The notes under the pieces are model-generated. The model was not told the origin of the DNA. It saw only the letters and a list, made by a program, of their open reading frames with translations, and searched no databases. Below, piece by piece: positions 6,175 through 15,246 of a stretch of 64,000 bases of DNA (position 1 is its first letter; each line of letters begins with the position of its first letter). Origin of the DNA: Pseudomonas izuensis (GTDB lineage: Bacteria > Pseudomonadota > Gammaproteobacteria > Pseudomonadales > Pseudomonadaceae); the NCBI RefSeq assembly GCF_009861505.1, contig NZ_WTFT01000011.1, forward strand, positions 289,653-353,652, in the 5' to 3' direction. A program made the position numbers and the translations under genes.

Positions 6175-8319
6175 ATGATCAGCACTGAACTCAAAACCAC
6201 GATCCAGGGCGCCTACTCGCGTTTTCTCGAAGCCAAGAGCCTCAAGCCGCGCTACGGCCAACGCCTGATGATCGCCGAAGTCGCCAAGGTCCTCGGTGAT
6301 ATCGATACCGACGATGAAGGCCGGCGCAGTGGCGAGCCCGCGATTGTTGCGGTAGAGGCGGGCACCGGTACCGGCAAGACCGTGGCCTATAGCCTGGCGG
6401 CCATCCCCACCGCCAAGGCCGCCGGCAAACGCCTGGTGATCGCCACGGCCACCGTCGCCCTGCAAGAGCAGATCGTCTACAAGGATCTGCCCGACCTGAT
6501 GCGCAACAGCGGGCTGAATTTCAGTTTTGCCCTGGCCAAGGGACGTGGGCGCTACATGTGCCTGTCCAAGCTCGACATGCTGCTTCAGGAAGGCCACGCA
6601 CAAACCGCCACGGCGCAGCTGTTCGAAGAAGAAGGCTTCAAGATCGAGGTCGATGAGGCCAGCCAGAAGCTGTTTACCAGCATGATCGAGAAACTCGCCG
6701 GCAATAAATGGGACGGCGACCGCGACAGTTGGTCAACCGCCCTGGAAGACGCCGACTGGGCGCGCCTGACCACCGACCACAGCCAGTGCACCAACCGCCA
6801 TTGCCCGAACTTCGGTCAGTGCGCCTTCTACAAGGCCCGCGAGGGCATGGGCAAGGTCGACGTGATTGTCACCAACCATGACATGGTCCTGGCCGACCTG
6901 GCCCTGGGCGGCGGTGCGGTGCTGCCGGACCCGCGTGACACCATCTACGTGTTCGACGAAGGCCATCACCTGCCGGACAAGGCCATCGGCCACTTCGCCC
7001 ATTACACGCGCCTGCGCTCCACCGCCGACTGGCTGGAAACCACCGCCAAGAACCTCACCAAGCTGCTGGCCCAGCACCCGCTGCCAGGGGACCTGGGCAA
7101 GCTGATCGAACAGGTGCCGGAACTGGCGCGGGAGATCAAGACCCAGCAGCAGTTCATGTTCACCGCGTGCGAGCAGATCGCCGATTTCAAGCCCGGCGAA
7201 GACGTCGAGGGACGGGAACGCCCGCGTCATCGTTTCGTCGGCGGTGTGATCCCCGAACACATGCGCGAAATGGGCATCGAACTGAAGAAAGGCTTTGCCC
7301 GCCTGACCGACCTGTTCACCCGGCTCACCGATCTGCTCAAGGAAGGCATGGACGGCGAGGTCAACATCGGCATCGCCAGCAACCAGGCCGAAGAGTGGTA
7401 TCCGTTGTTCGGCAGCCTGTTGTCCCGCTCTTCGGGCAACTGGGAGTTGTGGACCGCCTTCACCGTCGAAGACCCGGAAGACAACCCGCCCATGGCGCGC
7501 TGGCTGACCCTGGCCGAAAGCGGTTCGCTGTTCGACATCGAGGTCAATGCCAGCCCGATCCTCGCGGCGGAAATGCTGCGACGCAACCTGTGGAATGTCG
7601 CGTATGGCTGCCTGGTGACTTCGGCGACCTTGACCGCCCTCGGCACCTTCGACCGCTTCCGCATGCGTGCCGGCCTGCCGAAAAAAGCCGTGACCGCCGT
7701 GGTGCCCAGCCCCTTCCATCACGCCGACGCCGGTGTGTTGCGGGTGCCGAACCTTAACGCCGATCCCCGGGATGCGGCAGCGCACACGGCGGCGATCATC
7801 CGCGATCTGCCGGAACTGGTCGAAGGCTCGCGGGGCACGCTGGTGCTGTTCTCTTCGCGCAAACAAATGCAGGACGTGTTCGACGGCCTCGACCGCGACT
7901 GGCGCAAGCAGGTGTTCATTCAAGGCAACCTGTCGAAACAGGAAACCCTGAACAAGCACAAGGCGCGGGTCGATGGCGGCGATTCGAGCGTGTTGTTCGG
8001 CCTGGCGAGTTTTGCCGAAGGTGTCGACTTGCCTGGTGCGTATTGCGAGCACGTGGTGATCGCCAAGATTCCGTTCTCGGTGCCCGATGATCCGGTCGAA
8101 GCGGCGCTGGCCGAGTGGATCGAGGCTCGCGGCGGCAATCCGTTCATGGAAATCTCCGTGCCGGACGCCTCGCTGAAGCTGGTCCAGGCTTGTGGTCGCT
8201 TGCTGCGTACCGAAGAGGACCGCGGCACCATCACCTTGCTCGACCGACGCCTGGTGACCCAGCGCTATGGCAAGGCGATCCTCAATGCGTTGCCTCCCTT
8301 CCGCCGAGAAATTTCCTGA
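6175..8319 (+). CDS. dinG: ATP-dependent DNA helicase DinG
   Basis: The 714-residue product is an XPD-like superfamily 2 helicase. Walker A is EAGTGTGKT (61-69). Four iron-sulfur cysteines are seen at 129, 205, 210 and 216, in RGRYMCL and CTNRHCPNFGQC. The DEAH-type box is DEGH at 261-264, and the C-terminal helicase domain has FGLASFAEGVDLPG and QACGRLLRTEEDRG. DinG unwinds 5'-to-3' and clears D-loops, R-loops and damaged forks. Length matches E. coli DinG (716). The ATG at 6175 has only a weak ribosome-binding site. An SOS-like box precedes it. Confidence 0.95.
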   Translation: MISTELKTTIQGAYSRFLEAKSLKPRYGQRLMIAEVAKVLGDIDTDDEGRRSGEPAIVAVEAGTGTGKTVAYSLAAIPTAKAAGKRLVIATATVALQEQIVYKDLPDLMRNSGLNFSFALAKGRGRYMCLSKLDMLLQEGHAQTATAQLFEEEGFKIEVDEASQKLFTSMIEKLAGNKWDGDRDSWSTALEDADWARLTTDHSQCTNRHCPNFGQCAFYKAREGMGKVDVIVTNHDMVLADLALGGGAVLPDPRDTIYVFDEGHHLPDKAIGHFAHYTRLRSTADWLETTAKNLTKLLAQHPLPGDLGKLIEQVPELAREIKTQQQFMFTACEQIADFKPGEDVEGRERPRHRFVGGVIPEHMREMGIELKKGFARLTDLFTRLTDLLKEGMDGEVNIGIASNQAEEWYPLFGSLLSRSSGNWELWTAFTVEDPEDNPPMARWLTLAESGSLFDIEVNASPILAAEMLRRNLWNVAYGCLVTSATLTALGTFDRFRMRAGLPKKAVTAVVPSPFHHADAGVLRVPNLNADPRDAAAHTAAIIRDLPELVEGSRGTLVLFSSRKQMQDVFDGLDRDWRKQVFIQGNLSKQETLNKHKARVDGGDSSVLFGLASFAEGVDLPGAYCEHVVIAKIPFSVPDDPVEAALAEWIEARGGNPFMEISVPDASLKLVQACGRLLRTEEDRGTITLLDRRLVTQRYGKAILNALPPFRREIS

Positions 8320-8324
8320 TACAC

Positions 8325-8346
8325 CGGTGGGCAAATCTGCCCACCG
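8325..8346 (+). terminator. GC-rich hairpin after dinG
   Basis: CGGTGGGC and GCCCACCG form a perfect 8-base stem with a 6-base loop, starting 5 bases after the dinG stop. No clear U-run follows, so termination efficiency is uncertain. Confidence 0.4.
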
Positions 8347-8414
8347 CGTTGTCTATCTCTCTGCCATCGCTTTTCCACTGGCCCATTGAGGTCGTTAGGG
8401 AGAATTTCGTTCTC

Positions 8415-10928
8415 ATGATTCGCCGTTCGCTGCGCCGTTCGTTACCTGCCGTTTTTGCCCTGTTGTCCGCAACGCCCTTGCTGGCTGCCCCTGTAGCCCA
8501 GCAGACGCTGTTCAACTTTGTGCGCCCCGCCGATGTGGTCCAGGTGGCGACACAAGATGCCAGCCTGCCGCAATCCAATGCCGAGCAAACCGCGGAAGGC
8601 GAAGTGCTGCGTCGGGTGACGTTCAACCCGGTCGCCCGGCCGACGCTGCGCCTGAGCCCGCAGGCCGGGGTCTGGGACTGGTCGCAATCGGGTGTCATGA
8701 GCCTGCGGATCCAGAGTGCAATGAACTGGGCCGTGACCTTGTACGTGACCCTCCAGAGTAACGATGGCAAGACACTGGTCAGTCGTGTCGACCTGCCCGC
8801 CGGCCCCGCGCAAACCCTGCTGGTGCCATTGCAGCCGACCTCGCCGCTGAGCCAGGGGATGAAGGCCGGGCCACCGATGCCGATGACGGTCGATGGCCAG
8901 CGCATCCTGCTGGCCAGCAGCGCCGGTGAGCTGGACCGCAGCCAGGTGGTGTCGGTCAGCGTATGGATGGATCAGCCGAAAGCCGCCCAGAGCATTCTGC
9001 TGGAGCGATTCGGCGTGCAGGACGGCGAGGCCATGACCCACACCGTTTACGGCGGCCTGGTGGATGCGTACGGGCAATCGGCCCGGGCCAAATGGCCGGA
9101 AAAAATCAGCAGTGATGAACAACTGAAAGGCGCGGCCGCCAAGGAGCAACAACAGCTCAAAGCCTGGCTGGCCGAGCGCGAGAAGTCGTCGCTGGACAAG
9201 TTCGGTGGCTGGACGCAAGGCCCGGCGTTCAAGGCCAGTGGTTTTTTCCGTACAGAAAAGCGCGATGGCCGTTGGTATCTGGTCACGCCGCAAGGGCACC
9301 CGTTCTATTCGCTGGGGATCAACACTGTCGCTGCGGACGTCAATCAGACCTATACCGCCGGACGCGAATGGATGTTCGAATCCCTGCCTAAGGCCGACGA
9401 GCCGCTGGCCAATCACTTCGGTGAAGGGGATAACCGGGGCGGCAACGGCGTCGATCAGGGACGGGGCTTCAATTTCGGTCGTTGGTACGACTTCTATGGC
9501 GCTAACCTGCAGCGTCTGTACGGTGACCCTTGTGCGCTGGGCAGCAATACAAAGGCCGGTGTTGCCGAGGCGGCCAAGGCTGACGCGGTACAGGCAACGG
9601 CAGAGAAAGCCGCCGAGCAACCGATTGTGCCTTCGACTGCTGAATCCGGCGTCGCCGAAGCGGCGAAGACCGGCGCCGTCGACGCGACGGTGGCGAAAGC
9701 GGCTGAGCAAACGCCGGCAGTACCCTGCAAGGCAACCTTCGATGAGCAACGCTGGGCCAGCCACACCCTCGACCGCCTTCAAGCCTGGGGTTTCAACACG
9801 GTCGGTAACTGGAGCGCCCCGGCACTGGGCGACGCCGAGCGCGTGCCGTACACCTTGCCGCTGTCGATCGTTGGCGATTACGCCAGCATCAGTACCGGCA
9901 ACGACTGGTGGGGCGCCATGCCCGATCCGTTCGACCCGCGTTTCGCCATGGCCACCGAACGCGCCGTGGCCATCGCCGCCCGCGACCATCGCGACGATCC
10001 CTGGCTGATCGGTTATTTCGCCGACAACGAGCTGGCCTGGGCCGGCCCTGGCGACGATCCGAAAGCCCGCTACGCCCTGGCCTACGGCACGTTGAAAATG
10101 ACCACCGACGTACCGGCCAAACGCGCGTTCCTCAAGCAGTTGCGTGACAAATACCGTAACCAGGCAGGCCTTTCCAAAGCCTGGGGTATTGATCTGCCGG
10201 CCTGGGAATTGATGGAAGACCCCGGTTTCGTGCCGCCGCTGCCAAGCGCCGAACACCCGGAAATCGAAGCCGACTTCAAATACTTCCAGAAGGTCTTCGC
10301 CGACACCTACTTCAAAACCATTTCCGATTCGCTCAAGTGGCACGCGCCGAACCAGTTGTTGCTCGGTGGCCGCTTTGCCGTCAGCACCCCGGAAGCTGTT
10401 GAATCCTGCGCCCAGTATTGCGATGTGTTGAGCTTCAACATGTACACCTTGCAACCACAGGACGGTTATGACTTCGCCCAATTGCGCAGCCTCGACAAAC
10501 CGGTGCTGATCACCGAGTTCAATTTCGGCTCGACCGATCGCGGTCCGTTCTGGGGTGGCGTGACGCAACTGCCGAAGGAAGAAGACCGTGGCCCGGCCTA
10601 TGGGAACTTCCTCAAACAGGCGCTGAGCGAACCGTCGATCGTCGGCGTGCACTGGTTCCAATACCTCGATCAACCGGTGACCGGACGTCTGCAGGATGGC
10701 GAAAACGGCCACTTCGGTCTGGTGGGCATAACCGATCTGCCATTCCAGGGCTTTGTCGACAGCGTGCGCAAGAGCAACCTGGCAGCCGTCGATCAGTTGA
10801 GCAAAGAAGCGCAGAAGGCGGGCGCTGAAACCAGTCACAACACCGAGGGCGGTCGCAAGGCCGAGGCCGGCAAAGGACCGGGGAAGGGCACCGGGAATGC
10901 GGGTGGGCATTCGGGTAAAGGCCACTAA
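8415..10928 (+). CDS. Exported agarase-like (GH50-type) glycoside hydrolase
   Basis: The 837-residue product starts at the ATG at 8415, giving an Arg-rich signal peptide (MIRRSLRRSLPAVFALLSATPLLA). After a beta-rich N-terminal domain comes the clan GH-A-type catalytic barrel. GFFRTEKRDGRWYLVTPQGH and YSLGIN are typical of GH50 beta-agarases. The NE pair with Glu539 (FADNELAW) and Glu701 (LITEFNFG) are the likely acid/base and nucleophile. Two 30-residue repeats (GVAEAAK...AEKAAEQ, about 382-435) are inserted in the barrel, and the C-terminus is a Gly/Lys/His-rich tail. The substrate is probably a polysaccharide, not necessarily agarose. Confidence 0.8.
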   Translation: MIRRSLRRSLPAVFALLSATPLLAAPVAQQTLFNFVRPADVVQVATQDASLPQSNAEQTAEGEVLRRVTFNPVARPTLRLSPQAGVWDWSQSGVMSLRIQSAMNWAVTLYVTLQSNDGKTLVSRVDLPAGPAQTLLVPLQPTSPLSQGMKAGPPMPMTVDGQRILLASSAGELDRSQVVSVSVWMDQPKAAQSILLERFGVQDGEAMTHTVYGGLVDAYGQSARAKWPEKISSDEQLKGAAAKEQQQLKAWLAEREKSSLDKFGGWTQGPAFKASGFFRTEKRDGRWYLVTPQGHPFYSLGINTVAADVNQTYTAGREWMFESLPKADEPLANHFGEGDNRGGNGVDQGRGFNFGRWYDFYGANLQRLYGDPCALGSNTKAGVAEAAKADAVQATAEKAAEQPIVPSTAESGVAEAAKTGAVDATVAKAAEQTPAVPCKATFDEQRWASHTLDRLQAWGFNTVGNWSAPALGDAERVPYTLPLSIVGDYASISTGNDWWGAMPDPFDPRFAMATERAVAIAARDHRDDPWLIGYFADNELAWAGPGDDPKARYALAYGTLKMTTDVPAKRAFLKQLRDKYRNQAGLSKAWGIDLPAWELMEDPGFVPPLPSAEHPEIEADFKYFQKVFADTYFKTISDSLKWHAPNQLLLGGRFAVSTPEAVESCAQYCDVLSFNMYTLQPQDGYDFAQLRSLDKPVLITEFNFGSTDRGPFWGGVTQLPKEEDRGPAYGNFLKQALSEPSIVGVHWFQYLDQPVTGRLQDGENGHFGLVGITDLPFQGFVDSVRKSNLAAVDQLSKEAQKAGAETSHNTEGGRKAEAGKGPGKGTGNAGGHSGKGH
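9558..9722 (+). repeat. 90-bp coding tandem repeat inside the glycoside hydrolase
   Basis: Two copies starting at 9558 and 9648 encode GVAEAAKADAVQATAEKAAEQ and GVAEAAKTGAVDATVAKAAEQ. They share the protein pattern but differ at many third codon positions, so the duplication is not recent. They sit between two Cys (in YGDPC and AVPCKA), probably as an extended helical loop. Confidence 0.75.
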
Positions 10929-10950
10929 GACCTGACACCGCGTCATCGTT

Positions 10951-11019
10951 CATCGCGAGCAGGCTCGCTCCCACAGGCTTTACGCCGAACCATTGTGGGA
11001 GCGAGCCCGCTCGCGAAGG
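10951..11019. repeat. REPIN (inverted REP pair)
   Basis: Arms 10951-10977 and 10992-11019 carry the GGAGCGAGCCTGCTCGCGA-type core, one arm with a CCCG variant, around a very short spacer. It lies between the glycoside hydrolase and serine hydrolase genes. Confidence 0.85.
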
Positions 11020-11153
11020 CGTCGGTACAGACACCCAAAAAAACTGATCATTTCCGAGAGCGATTTACCGCCCGGCCCGCCCCTGTTCCCAAAACCCTCA
11101 AGGGCTGGAACAATGCGGGCCACTTTGTCGAGCGTTTATCCGGGGAGTTACGG

Positions 11154-12299
11154 GTGCAGATTCAGGGTCATTACGAGCTTAGATTCGAGGCTGTGCGTGA
11201 GGCGTTTGCCGCGCTGTTCGACGATCCTCAGGAGCGTGGTGCGGCGTTGTGCATCCGCATCGGCGGCGAAACCGTACTCGACCTGTGGTCCGGCACCGCC
11301 GACAAGGACGGCGCCGAGGCCTGGCACAGCGACACCATCGCGAACCTGTTCTCCTGCACCAAAACCTTCACCGCCGTCACCGCCCTGCAACTGGTGGCCG
11401 AAGGCAAGCTGCAACTGGATGCCCCGGTTGCCCGCTACTGGCCAGAGTTCGCCGCGGCCGGTAAAGAATCCGTAACCCTGCGCCAACTGCTCTGCCATCA
11501 GGCCGGTCTGCCGGCGTTGCGCGAATTGCTGGCTCCCGAGGCGCTATACAACTGGCAAACCATGGTCGATGCCCTGGCGGCCGAAGCCCCCTGGTGGACG
11601 CCGGGTGAAGGCCACGGCTATGCGGCGATTACTTATGGCTGGCTGATCGGCGAGTTGCTGCGGCGTGCCGACGGTCGCGGGCCGGGTGAATCCATCGTGG
11701 CCCGGGTGGCCAAGCCTTTGGGGCTGGATTTCCACGTCGGCCTGGCCGATGAAGAATTTTATCGTGTGGCGCACATCGCCCGCGGCAAGGGCAACGTCGG
11801 CGATGCCGCGGCTCAACGCTTGCTGCAAGTGACAATGCGCGAGCCGACCGCCATGACCACCCGCGCCTTCACCAACCCCCCATCGGTGCTGACCAGCACC
11901 AACAAACCGGAATGGCGGCGCATGCAGCAACCGGCGGCCAATGGCCACGGCAATGCCCGCAGCCTGGCCGGGTTTTACGCCGGTCTGCTCGATGGCAGCC
12001 TGCTGGAAGGGGAAATGCTCGACGAGTTGACCCGCGAGCACAGCCTGGGCGAGGACAAGACCTTGCTGACCCGGACCCGATTCGGCCTGGGCTGCATGCT
12101 CGATCAGCCGGATGTACCCAATGCTACTTTCGGTCTTGGCCCGCGCGCATTCGGTCATCCGGGCGCAGGTGGCTCTATCGGTTTTGCTGACCCTGAGCAC
12201 GATGTGGCTTTCGGTTTTGTGACAAATACACTGGGGCCGTACGTCTTGATGGATCCGCGCGCACAAAAGCTTGTGCGGGTACTGGCCACTTGTCTGTAA
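11154..12299 (+). CDS. Serine hydrolase, beta-lactamase/family VIII esterase type
   Basis: The 381-residue product starts at a GTG preceded by GGGGAG 7 bases upstream; longer in-frame starts run through the REPIN and are unlikely. The SxxK motif of the class C beta-lactamase fold is SCTK at 67-70. A Tyr-containing motif follows in GYAAITYGW, and HPGAGGSIGFADPEHD near the end matches the third motif region. Family VIII esterases and EstB-like enzymes have this layout, with Ser67 as nucleophile. There is no signal peptide, so it is probably a cytoplasmic esterase and not a resistance enzyme. Confidence 0.85.
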   Translation: MQIQGHYELRFEAVREAFAALFDDPQERGAALCIRIGGETVLDLWSGTADKDGAEAWHSDTIANLFSCTKTFTAVTALQLVAEGKLQLDAPVARYWPEFAAAGKESVTLRQLLCHQAGLPALRELLAPEALYNWQTMVDALAAEAPWWTPGEGHGYAAITYGWLIGELLRRADGRGPGESIVARVAKPLGLDFHVGLADEEFYRVAHIARGKGNVGDAAAQRLLQVTMREPTAMTTRAFTNPPSVLTSTNKPEWRRMQQPAANGHGNARSLAGFYAGLLDGSLLEGEMLDELTREHSLGEDKTLLTRTRFGLGCMLDQPDVPNATFGLGPRAFGHPGAGGSIGFADPEHDVAFGFVTNTLGPYVLMDPRAQKLVRVLATCL

Positions 12300-12364
12300 A
12301 TCCCGCTCAAAGGTCCCAGGTCCGGAACCCGAAAGCCTTTTCAGTTTCAAATCATCTGTTTATG

Positions 12365-12391
12365 CAGGCCTGACCGGCCTGTTTATTTTTT
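12365..12391 (+). terminator. Rho-independent terminator after the serine hydrolase
   Basis: CAGGCC (12365-12370) pairs with GGCCTG (12376-12381), followed by a T-rich tract TTTATTTTTT. Confidence 0.75.
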
Positions 12392-12414
12392 GACTTCATT
12401 TTTGTGGATATCCC

Positions 12415-13404
12415 ATGTCAACCAAACCAACCCTCGCCTTGGCACTGTGCTTCGCTATCACCGGTTGCGCGCAGAATCCGAAAAGTGATGCGGACGGCGG
12501 CAGCTGGTGGCCGTTCAGTTCCTCTGACAAAGTCGCGACCAAGGAGCCCGCTCCGGCACCTTTGAAGCCAGTAGCGACCGCTCCGGTGGCCAAGGCTGAC
12601 GCCGAGAGCGGCGGCAAGTGGTGGTGGCCGTTCGGCGGCAAAGATCAACCCGCTGCCAAAGCTGTACCGATGCCGGACCCGAAAGTGACCCAGGCTTGGC
12701 TCGATGACTACGAACCACGTCTGCGCACGGCGATCAAGGACAGCAACCTGCAACTGGAACGCCGTGAAAACGTGCTGGTGGTGACGGCGCCCGTCGAAGG
12801 TTCGTTCAACCCGGACCGCCCGGCCATGCTGCTGCCGGTCACGCTCGGCCCGTTCACCCGCGTGGCGAAAATCCTTGAAGCCGACCCTAAAACGGCGGTG
12901 TTGGTGCTCGGCCATAGCGATACCTCGGGTTCCGCACCGGCCAACGTGAAGCTGAGCCAGGAGCGTGCACAAGCCGTGGCCGCGATCTTCCGTCTTAGCG
13001 GTCTGCAGCGTGATCGCCTGATGCTGCGCGGTATGGGCGGTGAAGCCCCGCGTGCCGCCAATGACAGCGTTGAAGGACGCGCCTTGAACCGTCGCGTGGA
13101 ACTGCTGGTGACCCCGCAAAACACCATGGTCGCATTGCTGAGCAAGTACAACATGCCGGCCCCGGCGCCTGTGCACATGGTCGCAGCCCAGGATGCCAAG
13201 CCGGTTGCCAAGCCTGTGACCCCGGCTCCGGCCGATGCGAAGAAAGCGGCAGCTCCGGTGGCGAAAAAAGCGCCGGCCAAGAAAGCGGCCAAGGCTCCAG
13301 CCAAGAAAACGCCGGCTAAAACCGCGACACCAGCGAAAAAGACTGCACCGGCCAAAGCCGCTGTCGACACCAAAAAAGTCACCGCCGATACTACAAAGCA
13401 GTGA
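12415..13404 (+). CDS. OmpA-family lipoprotein with histone-like Lys/Ala/Pro tail
   Basis: The 329-residue product has a lipobox AITGC (Cys18), then two WWPF motifs (SWWPFSSS, KWWWPFGG) in a Pro/Lys-rich linker. An OmpA-like domain follows (about 150-240; LGHSDTSGSAPANVKLSQER, NRRVELLV). The last 75 residues are almost only Lys, Ala, Pro and Thr in PAKKA-type repeats, as in histone H1 or AlgP-like proteins. As a lipoprotein the tail would be periplasmic, where it may bind peptidoglycan, LPS or other polyanions; this is inference. pdxH follows after 24 bases and may be co-transcribed. Confidence 0.85.
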   Translation: MSTKPTLALALCFAITGCAQNPKSDADGGSWWPFSSSDKVATKEPAPAPLKPVATAPVAKADAESGGKWWWPFGGKDQPAAKAVPMPDPKVTQAWLDDYEPRLRTAIKDSNLQLERRENVLVVTAPVEGSFNPDRPAMLLPVTLGPFTRVAKILEADPKTAVLVLGHSDTSGSAPANVKLSQERAQAVAAIFRLSGLQRDRLMLRGMGGEAPRAANDSVEGRALNRRVELLVTPQNTMVALLSKYNMPAPAPVHMVAAQDAKPVAKPVTPAPADAKKAAAPVAKKAPAKKAAKAPAKKTPAKTATPAKKTAPAKAAVDTKKVTADTTKQ

Positions 13405-13428
13405 TTCGTTAACCAAAAGGAATGCGTC

Positions 13429-14076
13429 ATGACCAAGGCACTGGCCGATATGCGCCGCGATTACACCCGTGACGGCCTGACCGAGGCGCAAGCCCCGGCC
13501 GAACCGTTCGCGCTGTTCCACCAATGGTTCGCCGACGCGGTGAAAACCGAGCAGGCACCGGTGGAAGCCAACGCCATGACCTTGGCCACTGTCGATCAGG
13601 ACGGTCGACCGCATTGCCGCATCCTGCTGCTCAAGGGCCTGGATGCCCAGGGCTTTACCTTCTTCACCAACTACGACAGCGCCAAGGGGCAGCAACTGGC
13701 CGCGAATCCCTTCGCGGCCATGACCTTTTTCTGGCCGTCCCTGGAACGCCAGGTGCGCATCGAAGGGCGGGTGGTGAAGGTAACGCCTGAAGAGTCTGAC
13801 GCTTACTATCAGGTTCGTCCGTTGGGCAGTCGAATCGGTGCATGGGCCTCACCGCAGAGCCGGGTGATTGCCGATCGCGCCGAGCTGGAAGGGCTGCTCA
13901 AGGATACCGAGCAACGTTTCAGCGACTCCCAGCCTCACTGCCCCGAACACTGGGGTGGTTATCGCCTGTTGCCGGAGCGCATCGAGTTCTGGCAAGGCCG
14001 TCCGAGCCGCCTGCATGATCGCCTCAACTATCGTTTGCAGGGCGCCGACTGGATCCTTGAGCGTCTGGCACCCTGA
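13429..14076 (+). CDS. pdxH: Pyridoxamine/pyridoxine 5'-phosphate oxidase
   Basis: The 215-residue product is full-length PdxH. It oxidises pyridoxine or pyridoxamine 5'-phosphate to pyridoxal 5'-phosphate using FMN. Recognisable parts are [21 protein letters not shown], which contributes to the FMN site, [14 protein letters not shown], and the C-terminal signature with [30 protein letters not shown] precedes the ATG. It stands 24 bases after the OmpA-type lipoprotein and meets the small membrane-protein gene tail to tail with a 6-base gap. Confidence 0.97.
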   Translation: MTKALADMRRDYTRDGLTEAQAPAEPFALFHQWFADAVKTEQAPVEANAMTLATVDQDGRPHCRILLLKGLDAQGFTFFTNYDSAKGQQLAANPFAAMTFFWPSLERQVRIEGRVVKVTPEESDAYYQVRPLGSRIGAWASPQSRVIADRAELEGLLKDTEQRFSDSQPHCPEHWGGYRLLPERIEFWQGRPSRLHDRLNYRLQGADWILERLAP

Positions 14077-14082
14077 AACAGC

Positions 14083-14319
14083 CTACCGGTCGGGATAACC
14101 TGCCGCAGCGGCTTCCAGCCATTGCGGCAAGTCTCGACGCTTGATCTTTTGCGCTCGAGCGTTCGCCAGTTGCTGGAGCATGAACGCTTTTTTGCACTCA
14201 TCGCCCCCGGCCAGCGCCAACGCCAAATCTCGATCCATCCAGCGTCTGATCCTCACGTACAGCCACCCGTGGAAATACAGGCCGGCAACAGTCGTGACGA
14301 CAATGATAAAGTAATCCAT
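14083..14319 (-). CDS. Small membrane-anchored hypothetical protein
   Basis: From the ATG at 14319 the product has 78 residues. One N-terminal helix (MDYFIIVVTTVAGLYFHGWLYV) is followed by a basic, helical cytoplasmic-looking tail (RIRRWMDRDLALALAGGDECKKAFMLQQLANARAQ). An ATG 24 bases further upstream is possible but would put a charged stretch before the helix. I do not recognise the family beyond similar small Pseudomonas proteins. It is convergent with pdxH and divergent from the SlyB-like gene. Confidence 0.65.
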   Translation of the reverse strand: MDYFIIVVTTVAGLYFHGWLYVRIRRWMDRDLALALAGGDECKKAFMLQQLANARAQKIKRRDLPQWLEAAAAGYPDR

Positions 14320-14493
14320 GAAATTCCTGTGCCAACGGCGCAAATTGCATGATTTGCCGCTACCGTGTGATGAATTCGTGAAGGTACCTGTACCCTGTAC
14401 ATGTCCTGAATCAAAGCAATTTTATCCGGGCGATGCCGTGACAGGCATCAAGCTGCGGAGTTTAATGATTACTTGTCCTTTGGAGTTGATGCT

Positions 14494-14958
14494 ATGCGTA
14501 AGTCTGTTCTGCTGGTTGCTTCCTTTTCCACGATGGCGATGTTGCTCTCCGGCTGCCAATCGAGCCTGACCGGTGACTCCTACTCCCGTGACGAAGCGCG
14601 TCGCGTGCAGACCGTTCGCATGGGCACCATCGAAGCATTGCGCCCAGTGAAAATCGAAGGCACCAAAACCCCAATCGGCGGCGCCGCGGGTGCTGTCGTC
14701 GGCGGTGTCGGCGGTAGCGCCATCGGTGGCGGTAAAGGCAGCATCGTCGCCGCGGTCATCGGCGCAGTCGCCGGCGGCCTGGTGGGCTCAGCGGCCGAAG
14801 AAGGCCTGACCCGTACCCAAGGTGTAGAAATTACCGTACGCGAAGACGACGGCAGCATGCGTGCCTACGTGCAACAAGTGCAGCCAAACGAAGTGTTCCG
14901 TGTGGGTGAGCGTGTGCGGATCTCCTCTGTTGACGGGACCAGCCGCGTTTCGCACTAA
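14494..14958 (+). CDS. SlyB-like glycine-zipper outer-membrane lipoprotein
   Basis: The 154-residue product has lipobox LLSGC (about residue 21). Its glycine-zipper double helix is GGAAGAVVGGVGGSAIGGGKG plus AAVIGAVAGGLVGSAAEEGL (about 61-104), and it ends in a small beta domain (GVEITVREDDGSMRAYVQQ). This is the SlyB/Pcp-type architecture found in outer-membrane lipoproteins that stabilise the membrane. GGAG stands 9 bases before the ATG. A strong terminator follows, so it is a monocistronic unit. Confidence 0.9.
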   Translation: MRKSVLLVASFSTMAMLLSGCQSSLTGDSYSRDEARRVQTVRMGTIEALRPVKIEGTKTPIGGAAGAVVGGVGGSAIGGGKGSIVAAVIGAVAGGLVGSAAEEGLTRTQGVEITVREDDGSMRAYVQQVQPNEVFRVGERVRISSVDGTSRVSH

Positions 14959-14978
14959 GCGCGAATACGGGTAAAAGA

Positions 14979-15013
14979 AAACCCCGATCAGGTGACTGGT
15001 CGGGGTTTTTTCT
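14979..15013 (+). terminator. Rho-independent terminator after the SlyB-like gene
   Basis: An ACCCCGA/TCGGGGT stem with a short loop is followed by TTTTTTCTT, starting about 20 bases after the stop codon. The complementary A-run on the left means it may also end transcription from the opposite toxin-immunity unit. Confidence 0.85.
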
Positions 15014-15021
15014 TCTGAACC

Positions 15022-15246
15022 CTAATTGTTTGAAGTCAAATACAAATCAAGATTTTTGGGCAGATCCAAAGAGCACGCTTTTTCAATGTCGAGGATCTGG
15101 TGCTCGGTAAGTCTGTAATCATGCAGGATTTCTTCCTCTTCGATCCAACCCATAATCACTTTCAGTTCTGCTGTCGCGATAGGTATCTGCTTTTCATACA
15201 AAGGAAAGTCTTCTCCACTCTTAACTCCCATAATTCGATGTCTCAT
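15022..15246 (-). CDS. Probable immunity protein to the E3-type rRNase toxin
   Basis: This 74-residue acidic protein (HRIMGVKSGEDFPLYEK..., IMGWIEEEEILHDYRLTEHQ) starts inside the toxin stop codon (ATGA overlap at 15243-15246), the usual layout of a toxin-immunity pair. Its sequence is AT-rich compared with the host. I see no resemblance to the colicin E3 immunity protein Im3, so it is assigned by position, size and acidity. It would bind the C-terminal nuclease domain in the producing cell. Other readings, such as an unrelated small gene, are less likely given the overlap. Confidence 0.7.
   Translation of the reverse strand: MRHRIMGVKSGEDFPLYEKQIPIATAELKVIMGWIEEEEILHDYRLTEHQILDIEKACSLDLPKNLDLYLTSNN

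Noticed and set aside
8115..8414. Extension of the glycoside hydrolase 300 bases upstream into dinG
   Set aside because: The added residues look like a shadow of dinG, and the ATG at 8415 gives a proper signal peptide.
10995..11153. Longer N-terminus of the serine hydrolase
   Set aside because: It would begin in a REPIN, and the GTG at 11154 has a good ribosome-binding site.
11154..12299. Beta-lactamase resistance gene
   Set aside because: There is no signal peptide and the pattern fits family VIII esterases better than AmpC.
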